64,000 nucleotides of DNA from Craterostigma plantagineum (taxonomy: Eukaryota; Streptophyta; Magnoliopsida; Lamiales; Linderniaceae): assembly GCA_027422505.1 (NCBI GenBank), contig JAPQWV010000125.1:868001-932000 (forward strand), in the 5' to 3' direction. The position numbers and the translations under genes were made by a program. The notes below the pieces were generated by a model that saw only the letters and a program-made list of their open reading frames with translations, was not told the DNA's origin and did not search any database. Of this stretch, positions 21,736-33,327 are shown piece after piece (position 1 is the stretch's first letter; every line of letters starts with the position of its first letter).

Positions 21736-22596
21736 TTTTTCCTTTTCTGAAAATGGTAAAATCGATGAAGTTAGGTCATTTATAGTCCAAATTGTAACGC
21801 ATCACTTGCACTCTAGTCATGCATGTCAGATCGGATTACAAGAATCTCAATTCATAGATACCTTCGAAACAATTACTTGCCAAATTAATGTTATTAATGA
21901 AGGTCTTTTCTTGATTGATTTATGGTATCTTTGTAATTATTGAGCTTCAGCAATGCGATAATTAAGATCCTTCCATAAAATTATACTCCTATGTCTCAAG
22001 ATAACCAAACTAGAAACATCATATTTAGGGTTTTATGACATGTATATATTCAGCTTCTCACTTTCATCAATGGACATATGGTCTCAAAATCAACGACAGA
22101 CAGATGAGTTACATTCACTTCTTAAACTAATAGTACAATCATATCACAAAGCTCCTCTCTATCATTCATAAAAATCAAACTCAAAAACTCATTTTGATAA
22201 AAAAAAAAAAAAACAAGTCAAACCATCATCGATTATAACCACTCATCCAATTTTCATACTTCAAATATATATTTCAGTGCCGTAATATCATCACACCCAT
22301 CGCAGCAAATCGAAGGAGGAAATGAACGAAGAGATCAGCTTTTCATTGAATGAAGGCAAACACTAACCGAACTGAACCCTAAATCAAAAGTTTTCCAGCC
22401 TAAAATATCCGAACATCAATCTCAATCTGATAAATAAAGCATAAATTCGAAGGATCATCATCAAGCAAGAGTATATAGAAACAGTAGTTTGTCCATCCTA
22501 TAAACGCAAAAATCAATGATGCAAACAAAAAGATCATAAACCTACTTCAAGTTTCAATACTTTTCCCAGTTTTTAACTCAATGAAGAGAAGCTAAA
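21736..22596. other. Intergenic, 3' flank of the AHL gene
   Basis: AT-rich. The part nearest 22597 is the likely 3' untranslated region of the minus-strand AHL gene. An A-run lies at about 22200-22214. No further gene is seen. Confidence 0.4.
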
Positions 22597-23523
22597 TCAA
22601 TACGGTGGCCTTCCCATAGCCCAAAACGCTTCATTCTGCATCATGGGATTATTCGAAGGCATCCCTTGAAAAATTGCTGCATTTTCTGCGCCATTATTAT
22701 TAGCAGCAATCATCATTTGCTGATGATGATGATGAGTCGACCCACCAATAACCCTACTGTGATCTTCTCCTTCAATCAAATTATTACCGCCCAAATTATT
22801 ACCTTCGTCTTCTTCAAGGGGAAGCCTCTCATAAGCAGCGTTGCTGAAGGAAGCAGCCATTACAATCACCGGCCCAGAAGCCACCAACTGCCCGGCAACG
22901 CTGCCCCCCACCACCTGACCCTGCCCGCCGGCCAGGTATATGGTCAGACCCGTCGCCGCCGTCGGGGCGGGCGGCGGAAGGAACGACCCAGACAGGGACA
23001 AAATCTCGAACCTGCCGTGTAAAGTCACTACAGCTCCCCCAGCGGAATTAGGTTGCCTGATGGCGACGTTGGTGACGTGTCCGCTGCCGCTCATGACGCA
23101 CACGCCGCGCTGGCGCCGGCGGGCGAAGGTGGAGAAGCACTCCATCAAATCGCAGCCGTCGGCGACCTCCATGAGGTGGGAGCGGAGGGCGTTCGCGCTG
23201 TCCCTGGTGATGATGACCGGCGGCTTGGGCTTGTTCTTGGAGCCCGCCGGCCGTCCCCTGGGCCTCCTATTGCTGCTTCCGCCGCCGTCTCCTCCCAGTT
23301 CGTCGCCGTTGAAGTCTCCTCCTTCTCCTGCGCCGGCTAGGGCCGAGTCTTGGTCGTTGGGATCTGCTGCTGCTGGGTGGTCGTCATCTTCGCGGTGGCG
23401 CTTCAGGGCTGCGCCGTTGGGGTCTCCGTCGCGGTGGTGGAACTGGTGGTGGTGGCCGAGGTGGTGGAGGTCGAATTCCCTGGTGTGGAAAGGCGGGAGA
23501 GGTGAGTGTCCATGTCCGTCCAT
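22597..23523 (-). CDS. AHL22: AT-hook motif nuclear-localized protein, AHL22-like
   Basis: Intronless DNA-binding protein of the plant AHL family (clade A), which binds AT-rich DNA in the nucleus and acts in growth and flowering control. I chose the Met at 23523 (308 residues). The frame is open 12 codons further to 23559, but the remaining N-terminus ([12 protein letters not shown], then a His-rich run) resembles the start of AHL22-type proteins. In the longer numbering a type-I AT-hook lies at 99-110 (RPRGRP with GSKNK after it). The PPC domain follows at about 115-250, with LRSH at its start and the GRFEIL core (182-187) used for trimerisation and partner contact. Asp/Gly-rich linkers and a His/Asn-rich tail are present. 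No intron fits clade A. The exact AHL number is inferred from resemblance. Confidence 0.92.
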   Translation of the reverse strand: MDGHGHSPLPPFHTREFDLHHLGHHHQFHHRDGDPNGAALKRHREDDDHPAAADPNDQDSALAGAGEGGDFNGDELGGDGGGSSNRRPRGRPAGSKNKPKPPVIITRDSANALRSHLMEVADGCDLMECFSTFARRRQRGVCVMSGSGHVTNVAIRQPNSAGGAVVTLHGRFEILSLSGSFLPPPAPTAATGLTIYLAGGQGQVVGGSVAGQLVASGPVIVMAASFSNAAYERLPLEEDEGNNLGGNNLIEGEDHSRVIGGSTHHHHQQMMIAANNNGAENAAIFQGMPSNNPMMQNEAFWAMGRPPY

Positions 23524-24808
23524 TTGTCGTCTTCTTTTTAGATCTGAGGTTTGATTCAAATCTGAAGAATCAATCTAATTGGTCATAATCTTGATGAGGC
23601 TCTCTTAGATCTTGGGCTTCAGAGAACTTTTTCGATTCTCGGCTAGCTTGCTTATTCTTTTCTAGGGTTTTCTTACCTAATAGATCAAGCGAGTCATAAT
23701 CTTGATGTAATAGGGTGTAGTGTAACTAGCGATGAAGAACTGTAAGAAGTAAGAAGTGTTTTACAGAAGCTTTGGCTAAGTTATTTTCTGGTGCATATCC
23801 ATGGAGATTTTCATGATGATATTGAAAGAGAAAGCTCAGCTTCGAAGCTATGGGGTTATGTCTGATTTGATTATATGCCTCCTTAGATTGCAAAGGGTTG
23901 TTTTTCGATTTTTTAGTTTGATTTTAATGCAAGGGAAAAGAGACTCTCTCTCTCTCTCAAAAAATTCAACTTCTCTTTGTCCTTAATGTACGAGCAGGTG
24001 TTGTTGGTATAATGAGAGCTAATAAAAAGAAAAGATGTACAATTATTACTATCTTTACCTGTCTAATACTATATGAGTTTTCTTTGATATTTATTTATAT
24101 TAAATTGAAGGGGATATGGTTAGGACTTTCGCATATTTTTTGTTGCCTTTTGAACTTCTAAGTCATAGATTATTACCTTTGTACTTGACTATAATTATTT
24201 TATAACCACGGCGTTATCCGTAAAAGCAAAGCATATAACGAGTAAATGAGACTAGCTATAATATGTAAACACATGACATTGTAGTTTAAATACGGCCTTA
24301 TCCTTATATGACGAAATATGTAATCAGTTAAGTTCAACTTTCTAATAGAAAAATATTTCTAAATAATCTTCAAATAATTAATTATATAACATGAAATTTT
24401 TTGTATGAGAACTACATCTTAGCTACTAACCTCATCAACCCCACATGGATCTTATTTTTATTCCGTAGACAAAATTCAATTTGAAGCTCATTCCTCTATA
24501 GATCTACGAATCATCCGACATGAAATTAATATCGACACCTAAATTTCAGCGCCGTCACGAGGTAATTTCCAACCTTTTTTTAAAATTGATAGTATGTAAA
24601 ATATGACAACTAAACAATCTCTTTCACATTTTCTATGTGGAGAGGAGGTACATCGCCTGCATATGATATATGAAATAAAGAAAAACTCCCTAATCAATTA
24701 ATTTACATGCAGGAAAAAAAAATAGATCGCGGTCGTTTAACTTTCCACCCCAATGGAGCTCGAAGAACAAGTCGTCACTTATTAAGCTGTCGAAATTATT
24801 TAATATGA
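23524..24808 (-). promoter_or_regulatory. Upstream region of the AHL gene
   Basis: 1.3 kb between the AHL start and the next transposon. It holds the presumed leader (a purine/pyrimidine-biased stretch with a CT microsatellite at about 23943-23958) and AT-rich promoter sequence. No ORF of note. No individual cis-element is claimed. Confidence 0.4.
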
Positions 24809-24818
24809 ATATATAACA

Positions 24819-25179
24819 GGCCAAATTATTATTTTAGGTCACTAAGTATACATGTTTTCGATTTTGGGTCACTGTGTTTGATAATTGTAAAAGTAGGTCA
24901 CTAACTATTGTCAAAAACAAATTTGGGTTACCCTTTCATTTGTGGGTCACTAAGTATACATGTTTTCGATTTTGGGTCACTACGTTTTTATGAATGCGAA
25001 AATGGATTTAATATAGCGACCCAAAAACTTAAAACACATATACTTAGTGATCCAAAAATGGGAGGATGACCCGAATTTGTTTAAACATATATAGTAAGTG
25101 ACCTATTTTTTCAATTATCAAACATAGTGATCCAAAAAAGAAAACATGCGAACTTAGTGACCTAAAATTATATTTTGGC
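24819..25179. mobile_element. MULE-type MITE with long inverted repeats (361 bp)
   Basis: Terminal inverted repeats of about 110 bp, starting ggccaaattattattttagg and ending in the complementary taaaattatattttggc. Each contains three spaced taggtcact/gggtcact blocks. The 10-bp direct repeat atatataaca flanks it at 24809-24818 and 25180-25189. Long inverted repeats plus a 9-10-bp duplication indicate Mutator-like origin. No coding sequence. Confidence 0.85.
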
Positions 25180-25336
25180 ATATATAACATATATGCTGCG
25201 AAAATTAATGCTACAAACGTGAGCAAAGAAGATGAGATTAGATTAAATCTTTCCCAAGAACCACACCACATGCGTCCACAAGCAAATGGCCTGGCGAGCA
25301 CAGCTCATTATATATTAATAAATTAGGGTTTCTAAC

Positions 25337-25358
25337 GAGAGAGAGAGAGAGAGAGAGA
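25337..25358. repeat. (GA)11 microsatellite
   Basis: Uninterrupted GA dinucleotide run of 22 bp. Confidence 0.95.
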
Positions 25359-25725
25359 TAACCACAAAGCATCTTAACCATCATGAATCTGACCATATTG
25401 ACAAAGTTGTGGGGGCCCACATTTTGATGGTGGGACACGTGTTAACCCCCGCGATCTGCGGGTCTCTGTTCATTGAATAGTGTTTAGCTCATACTGCATA
25501 GCATAAATAGAAATATAATATAGCTGTATATTGATTGTTTTCTTAGTGATATGATGATAACTATATTCTCATGTTAATTGAGATTTTTAAGGTTCTTTGA
25601 TATTGTATTTGTTACAGTTTCTTTTCCCTTTCGACCTAATTGTGGATACAGAATAACAAGGCAAGGTAATAAGAGAGAGTTGACTGTGCACCGAAAGCCT
25701 AAAAAAAGATGATTAATATAATGTC

Positions 25726-25775
25726 ATATATATATATATGTATATATATGTATATATATATATATATATATATAA
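25726..25775. repeat. (TA)n microsatellite
   Basis: About 50 bp of alternating TA, interrupted twice by a TG step. Likely polymorphic in length. Confidence 0.95.
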
Positions 25776-25889
25776 ATATTATTACACGCGTGGTCGTCGC
25801 TGACAACAAAGTAGCAGTTTAGGGCACGAGAGCCTCAATGCTTCTTTCAGTCTTGTTTATTACTAATATTTAATATGAAGAATCTACGA

Positions 25890-26215
25890 AAAAGTATCCA
25901 CTTGTATAAAAACTTGCAAGTCAGTACACTGTCATTGTTTTTTATATGTAGATACTTATTAGAATAAATTTTTGCACATTGGTACCGTAAGGTACTTCGT
26001 TAAACATTGAGGTACCATATAGCAATGTATTATGGCACATAATATATAAGAAATGGTACATCATATAACACATTAAAGTACGTATAGAAATGTATATGTG
26101 TGCCATATAAACATGCACATAATACACATATAGAAATGTAGTCAAGACATGAAATATGGTACACGCAGTCAAAACGGGTACTTATATAAAAAGTTTTCTG
26201 ATAGATTTAAATGCA
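25890..26215. mobile_element. GTACC-rich MITE-like repeat, copy 2
   Basis: Second copy of the repeat at 21385-21735, same orientation, with many substitutions and small indels. The shared skeleton includes ataaaaactt, ttattagaataaa, gaggtaccatatagcaa and catcatataacacatta. Non-coding. Boundaries are approximate. Confidence 0.6.
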
Positions 26216-26595
26216 AATTTTTTATACACAAATGGGTAATTTTCTACAATTCACCATTAATATTATTAACATTTTTTCTTACAACTTTATTTTCTTCACG
26301 AAGAAGATTCTGCTACTTCCAAGAAAACAGAAATGTTGCGTTTGGCAAGGGAGATGCTCTTTTTACTCATTTTGTATGTATTAGTCATTACATAACTGAG
26401 ATAAAACATGGCTTCACATCTCAAGATGTAGCAAGACATGAACATTTACAAATGCTGCCACTAAATTAGTGAAATTTACTGAAAATTAGCTTAGGCCCGT
26501 TTTCTTTTTGGGATTATATTGTACATCAGAGGACTTGCATGGGTTTTTGTTTTGTTAACAGACCAAACTTACTTGGCTTGTCAATTTGGGATTCT
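26216..26595. other. Intergenic spacer before the Copia-A element
   Basis: A plus-strand frame crosses 26280-26469 but matches nothing I recognise. Treated as non-coding. Confidence 0.35.
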
Positions 26596-26600
26596 AAATT

Positions 26601-29600
26601 TGTTGGATTTTATTAAACCAATTGGGTTTTGGGCCCAAATGGGTATTAACCCATTAATAAAATCAGTTTCGGTTTTAATTAAATCGGAAAGCTATCGAAT
26701 GTCGAAATGAAATCGTTGAAAGATTACGAATCTATGTTTCACGGGGATTCTAAAGAATATTAATACGCTCAAAACCGATATCGGGTGAATGAGAAATTAA
26801 TTTTCGAAGTTGGCCCAATAACCATTAAAATGGTTGGTAGTGTTTAAGTGGGAATCAAGTGTCCCGCATTGGTTAGTGTAACACCCGTAAAATTTAATTA
26901 TGGGATTTACGATTTACTGAGCCGTGAAAGTGTTTAATTAGTAATCTTGTTGGATTAATTAAATAAAGAGGTTAAGACTTTGGGTGAAAATTCTATTTAT
27001 AACACATAATTATTTTAAGTTCGATGTGTGATACAATGCTTTCATGCCTTTATGTGAGTTATGTGTTTATATGACATATGTGATATGCAATAAAAATGAC
27101 TTATGTGAAAATGTTAGGATTTAGGAAATTCTGGTTAACATTTAAGTGTAAGACTTGGGAAATCTTGGTGAAAATAAGTTTATACTATGAAGTGGAATTC
27201 GACCAATTGTAGTGAAGGGCAATGTTAGGACAATTTAGACTTCAGTATAGAAATTCGGACGATTCCTGAGAAAATGACTTCGGTCGATTCAATACATGTA
27301 AAGTTAGAATTTTTGGTAGGTGATGACTTTTGCCGATTTAATGAAATACACACATGATAGTGAGATCGGGCGATTACATATTACTAACTAGACTGGAATC
27401 GTGTTTAAATAGTAAAGAGAAAACTCAGTCAACATATGCAATATGACCAACCCAATCACAATTCACGTGGGGTTATCAAGTGATTATAGTCCATGTATAA
27501 ATAATATAATGGTACTAGGAGACAAATGAGTGCCTAAAGCAATAAAATATTTGATGTGAGAAAAAGGAGAAGTTTTACTTAGCTCATGAGGAAAAACACG
27601 TCACATAGCCTAATAAACAAACAATTACTACACGATTTTCCAAGCTCTCATTTTTATCTATTAGTTCCTTAAAGAAAACACTCATACGAAAGTAAAGAAG
27701 AAGCATTCAAGGAATAAAAGTAACAGAGGAAGAAAACCACATCAAAAGAACGAGCAAATCATTTGAACAAAAAGAAGAACACGAAACACCTTCTGACAGA
27801 GAGCACTCTTGGAAACCCTAGCATTAAGAAGAAAACCCAAAACAAAAATAGATCGAGCTAAGCTTGGAAATAGGTATACTATTCTTACCTGATCTCGTGT
27901 TTTTCATCTGGTTAGTAGTATACTCTAAGAATTATTAACCCCGAAAATCTCAGTTGTTAGATGTATATAGGCTTAATTTTCAAAGGTTTAATATCGTTGA
28001 AGCTAGTATAATAGTTAACTGTTCTTGAAGAGAAGGGAGGTTCGATCGGAAATTAGATTATTTTATAAGATGTTTCGGATAACGATAGGATTTTCTAGGT
28101 TATGAATTTCGAAACTGTTAGATTGATAAGAATGATATCGAGGTTTATTTTAGGAGTTAGCTCGAGAATCTATGTTTTATTTCTGAAAATCTCGAAACCA
28201 TGTTAAGTGGAAGGAATAATTTGGAGATAAAGCTTGAAAAGCATATTAAATTCCGTTTATGATATTGATTTCGAAGCATATAGTAGTTCGACATTTTATT
28301 TATAATGTCTGACATATATCTCGACATTTCATGTAAAAGCCTAACATACATCTCGACATCCATTTCGAGTTTTTGTGAAATTTCAGTATCGAAATCATAT
28401 ACTATCCAAAGCTCGAGATTCATTTTAGTCATATCGAGATTTAACTTGCTAGGTATCTCGAAATCTTTTGTTAAATATCGAAATCTTATGTATAATGTCT
28501 CGAGATTCTAAGATGGTAATGTCGATATCTATGTCAATTCCCACTATGAGATTAATCTCGAAATATTGAATACTATATTACCAAGCTCGAAATTTATTTT
28601 CAACATGTCGAGATCCTTATGAAGTTCAAAATATTATTTTCCAACTTAAGACAAAGTTCGAAATTTTAGGGTTTCGAAATTTATAAAAGTCAAAATTAGG
28701 GTTTTCAAGCTAAGCCACTTTTGTATAATTATTATTAGGCTAACAAACCCTAATTTTATATGTTTGTATACTTAGGGTTCGAAGGTTAGCGACGTACCGT
28801 GCGATATGTTAAATAGCTAAGGATAGCAGGTAGGTGGAATATCCATCTACAACGCGTAAACACCTATTTGATAATGTGATTTTATGTGCTTCGGTGAATT
28901 ATGTGTTTTACGTATTTTATGTGCATTTCATGTGGCATCACGTTTCATGTATTATCACGTAAATGCCTGCATGTGCATTACACGTCATTTCACGAAGTGT
29001 ACCGTGGTGGAACGGTGGTACTGTATTGTACGTAGTGAGCGAGTAGCCGATATTGGCTGTCGACCCGTAGAGGAGTCATGTGAGTGGGGGCATCTGCTGT
29101 GCATCAGCGCCTGTGACGGTGAGCCATTGGCCCGTTGGACATTGTGCGGCAGACTACGGGCGACCTAGAAAGGAACGACTTGGGACATCCCCAAGTAGAC
29201 TAGCTAGCGTAGGCCACGCTGTCGCATGCGGGAGGAGGCGACTTGGAGGGTGCGACCTGGGTACCCTTACGGGACCTGGTGTAGGCTACCAGCGTAGGCA
29301 CCGCATTAGGCAGAAGAGGCGACCTGAGAGTGTGACCTGATACGGCTCAGGGAGGCTGCTCGGTGTAGGCCACTGCCGTAGTGTTGCGATCGTGTTGTGG
29401 TTGTGTTCGTAATCGTGGTAGTGATTTCGCGTGATGGTGCACAGTATGGAGCCCAGGGCCCGTTGTGAGGTGGTGAATGTATCCCGGTTGTGATGAGTGA
29501 TAGTGAGTGGCATTGCATTGGTGAGAATTGGGGGTGAGTGAACGTGAGTGAGTCACACGTGCATGTGCACTATTTCACCTACTGGGCAATAGCTCAGCGT

Positions 29601-31200
29601 TTACGTGTTGTAGGAAATCGATGATCGAGGTTGGCTATCGGAGCTTCCATGGGCTTTTGAGGGCGGGACTGTACATGGATGACGACCTGTGGGCGAGTGA
29701 TAGGGTGATTTGGGCCTAAGGCCCATTCGTAGTAACATTTTATACAAATAAATATTTTTGTAAAATGGGTGGAATCTATTCCAAACATATATGCCATGGT
29801 TCCTTACTTCGACAGGGTACAAATATCTAAATTTGCTATTTTTAGATACTTTTTCAGACCTATTGCCGATACTAAGTAGCAGTAAAAATTTGTATCCATT
29901 TTACATGATATTAGGCATGGATCAGGTATATCATGTCGAATTCTTCAGAAAAAATGGTGTCTTCCACAATGGAATTCTCCGGGGCTTTCGCTGCTAAACC
30001 CGGCGTAAGTTATCGCTAATCAGCGATTAGAGAGTGGGGTCGCCACAGTTAGACACTAAGAAAATCTTCACTATAAATATAGAAACCCTTGTGGGTTTAA
30101 TCAAAAGGGCTTGCCATGTGTATGGGCTTAAAAGGGCTTGTGGGCTTAAAGTGGGTTTAAGTGGGCTTGAGAAACTTGTGTGAGTTTTGGCCTAAATAAT
30201 AGCCCGGGTGTGAGTCGGTGCCTCGCACCGACGAGCACCGAGCCCGAGCCGTGCCAAAGTGCGCAATGGGCGCTTTGAGGCGCGCACTTTGCACGACGCA
30301 TCGGAGCAAGGAGCTACTTAAATTTTTCCTCCGGTCGGCAGCGACGGCGATGGTGCCGGAGACATGGCAGTCGATGTGAAGCTGATTGGGCAGCCCAGAT
30401 GTGATGGCTTGACCCATTTGATCAATTGGGCTGAAGTGGGTTGTTCGGCTAATTCGGCCCAACTCAAGGAAGTGTCGGTCGGCCCAACTAGAGGCGTCGG
30501 TAGCCGCCTCGGGCCGTCGGTCGAAGAATGGGCCGCCGCCGGTGGGACACGCATGAGATTCGGGCTGTCGGCCCGAGAATCGGGTCTGTCGCGGGCCGGT
30601 AAATAAACCGACAGTCCAATAGATGCAAAATGTTGCAATATAGTCCCTGGAAAATTACAGAATCAGCCTAGCAAGTTCTCGAATTTGCGGGGAGGTCCCT
30701 GCGACATAAAATCTATAAATAGGCCCCCATTGAGATGGAAATATTCATTCACTTCAACCCGAAAAATTGCATATTTCACTCCCAAACACCCCTATTTCCC
30801 TAAGTAAGTAAAAACTCAGTTTCGAGTACGATTCGTTGGAAAATTGTAGTCGTTGTGCTGCGATTATGAATTAAGGAAATGTCGTTGTATCTTGGGGACG
30901 ATCGCTGCTAACCGAAAGCACTGTATATCGGGGCGATTTCGTCTTACGGACAGTGTGTCCAACACACGCCTCGACTACGTCTAAGGTCATGGATAGTCTT
31001 CATCAACTCCAGGCCTATTTATTCTTTATTTATTCTTCATGTTGTGTATAATAGTTATCACATATGCCCTCATCATTATCTGGGTACTGGCAAACTGCAC
31101 CCGCGTTTGAAGAACACTCCATCTTCCGACTATCTACTGCCGAAGTTTATCTATTGCCAAAGATCTCTGCCGCCGACCAGACGCAACCACAGAAACAACA
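26601..31200 (+). repeat. 5' LTR of Copia-A, split by a solo LTR
   Basis: Left part 26601-26876 and right part 30048-31200. Removing the insert and one copy of its 5-bp duplication leaves about 1424 bp, against 1431 bp for the 3' LTR. Starts tgttggattt and ends agaaacaaca. It contains a GC-rich tract around 30180-30600. Confidence 0.93.
26877..30047 (+). mobile_element. 3.17-kb solo LTR (Ty3/gypsy-type) inside the Copia-A 5' LTR
   Basis: Starts TGTAACACCC and ends GGGGTCGCCACA, flanked by gttag at 26872-26876 and 30048-30052. The empty site reads cattggttagacac in the 3' LTR. It encodes no retroelement protein. TGTAACACCC-type starts and LTRs of several kilobases are typical of plant Ty3/gypsy chromoviruses, hence the assignment. 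It includes a region (about 28050-28700) unusually dense in tcgagat/ctcgaaat words and a GC-rich stretch near 29000-29600. Orientation is tentative. Confidence 0.88.
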
Positions 31201-31235
31201 ATCGGAAGACGAAATCATTGTTCGTGATTTGATCG

Positions 31236-31861
31236 ATGGCAACCAACGCAGCAACGATCCCTACCGGCAACCATGTCGAACGTCCTGCCAAATTCAACGG
31301 GACGGAGTTCAAACGCTGGCAACAAAAGATGATGTTCTATCTCACTACTCTCCACCTCGTCCGATTTCTGAAAGAAACTGCCCCTTCGGTGACTGAAGTC
31401 GCTCAACCAGCTGAGGGTGAAAACCCTAACGACGCAGCTTATGCTGCTCGTATCGCTCAATCTGAGCAAGAAAGGGCTGCGTTAGACGCATGGAATCATA
31501 ATGATTTCATGTGCCGCAATTATATCTGAATGCCCTCGATGACTCCCTATACAACGTCTATGCAGTGGCTACGACTGCGAAAGAGTTGTGGGATTCGTTG
31601 GATAAGAAATATAAGACCGACGATGCCGGACTAAAGAAGTTCATCGTTGGCAAGTTTCTGGATTATAAGATGACCTACTCTAAGCCGGTTCTGGACCAAG
31701 TCCGTGATCTGCAGCTGATTATCCACGATATTCACGCCGAAAATATGCAGATCAGCGAAACCTTCCAGGTAGCTGCGATTATCGAGAAGCTGCCGCCTTT
31801 GTGGAAGGATTTCAAGAATTACCTCAAGCACAAACGAAAGGAGATGGGCTTGAGGATTTGA
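31236..31861 (+). pseudogene. Copia-A gag, N-terminal part (frameshifted)
   Basis: Starts at the ATG 36 nt after the 5' LTR. The frame 31236-31529 (FNGTEFKRWQQKMMFYL) continues in another frame at 31511-31861 (LWDSLDKKYKTDDAG, then [20 protein letters not shown]). The peptides join if one base was lost near 31526. A second shift near 31845 leads into the next frame. These segments are the UBN2-type gag domain of plant Copia elements. Confidence 0.88.
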
Positions 31862-33327
31862 TTGTGCGGCTTCGGATCGAGGAAGACAATCGAAAGAATG
31901 AAGCCAAGAACAAAAGGGGCAGTATGGAGGCGGGAGCCAACTTGGCCGAGCCAAGCTATGGTAACAAGCGTAAAAGGCCAGGTCCGCCGCAAAAGAAGCA
32001 TGACCCGAATTCCAAAAGAATTAAGGGCAACTGTTATAATTGTGATAAACCAGGGCATATGGCCAAGGATTGTCGTAAAAAGAAGAGAGTTAATAATACT
32101 CGGGCGCATCTCGCTGAAGAGAAGCAGCCGGCGAAAGACATGTCGGAGCTAGACTTGACTGCCGTCGTGTACGAGGCAAACGTCGTGGAAAATCCGAACT
32201 ATTGGTACATCGACAGCGGAGCAACGCGCCACATCTGCTCCGACAAAGAAATGTTCTCCACTTACACGCCTATTTCGGGTAGGACACTATATATGGGGAA
32301 CGCGGCGACGTCCAACATCGTAGGATTGGGACGGGTGGTGCTGAAGATGACCTCAGGCAAGGAAGTGACGCTTGTGGACGTGCTGCATGTTCCAGACATC
32401 CGCAAGAATTTGGTGTCCGGCGCTCTGCTCAGTAACGCTGGATTTAGACAAGTGTTTGAAGCTGGAAAATATGTACTGACCAAAAATGGTCATTTTATTG
32501 GCAAAGGTTACCTCGAGAAGGGCCTTTTTATGTTATCTGTAATGCCTGTAAAACGCGATATTAAGATCGCTGATAATAATAAAGCCAGTTCTTCTTACTT
32601 GGTTGAGTTGTCTAATTTATGGCATGGTAGATTAGGACACGTGAGTTTGAACAGACTGAAAAAGTTAATTGGTTTAAACTTACTTCCACAAATGGAAATT
32701 GATTCACAACATAAGTGTGAAATCTGCGTAGAAGCAAAAATGACCAAGGCACCATTTTTCTCTGTCGAAAGAAACAGTTCACCACTAGAATTGATCCATA
32801 CTGATATATGCGATCTAAAATTCGTGCAAACTAGAGGTGGAAAGAAATACTTTATTACATTTATCGACGATTGCACGAAGTACTGTCACGTATATCTTTT
32901 AAGTGGTAAAGACGAAGCTCTTGATACCTTCAAAAGATATAAGAATGAAGTTGAGAATCAACTTAATTCTAAGATCAAAATAATAAGAAGTGACAGAGGA
33001 GGAGAATACGTGGCACCGTTTGTGGAATTTTTCAGAAAAAATGGTATTATTCATCAGACGGCGGCGCCATATTCACCTCAATCAAATGGCGTTGCTGAAC
33101 GAAAAAATAGAACTCTTAAGGAGATGATGAATGCGATGTTAATCAGTTCAGGGCTACCTCAGAATTTGTGGGGGGAAGCCATACTGTCATCAAATCGCAT
33201 TCTAAATATGTTGCCACATAAACGGGATAAAACACCGTACGAATTGTGGAAAGGTAGACAACCTTCCTACGGATATCTTAAAGTGTGGGGGTGTTTAGCA
33301 AAGGTCGAAGTACCTAAACCAAAATAG
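31801..33327 (+). pseudogene. Copia-A gag C-terminus, protease and integrase
   Basis: A 508-codon open segment. Domains in order: CCHC zinc knuckle [14 protein letters not shown] (about residues 77-90); aspartic protease with [15 protein letters not shown], active site D-S-G; GAG-pre-integrase ([16 protein letters not shown], then CEICVEAK); integrase core with [17 protein letters not shown] and [14 protein letters not shown] supplying the D, D and E of the catalytic triad, all intact. It ends at an in-frame TAG (33325-33327). The same frame resumes immediately with KIGPKTVDCIFIGYA-like sequence, so one nonsense mutation separates integrase from reverse transcriptase. Confidence 0.93.

Larger units (their letters stand above)
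25190..25889. other. Intergenic spacer with microsatellites
   Basis: Between two MITEs. It contains the GA and TA microsatellites listed separately and no supported ORF. Confidence 0.4.

Noticed and set aside
22940..23554. 204-codon plus-strand ORF
   Set aside because: GC-rich shadow opposite the AHL coding sequence with low-complexity translation.
30364..30606. GC-rich ORFs on both strands in Copia-A LTRs (also near 36150-36620 and 12410-12700)
   Set aside because: They fall in LTR sequence, differ in frame between copies and encode low-complexity peptides.
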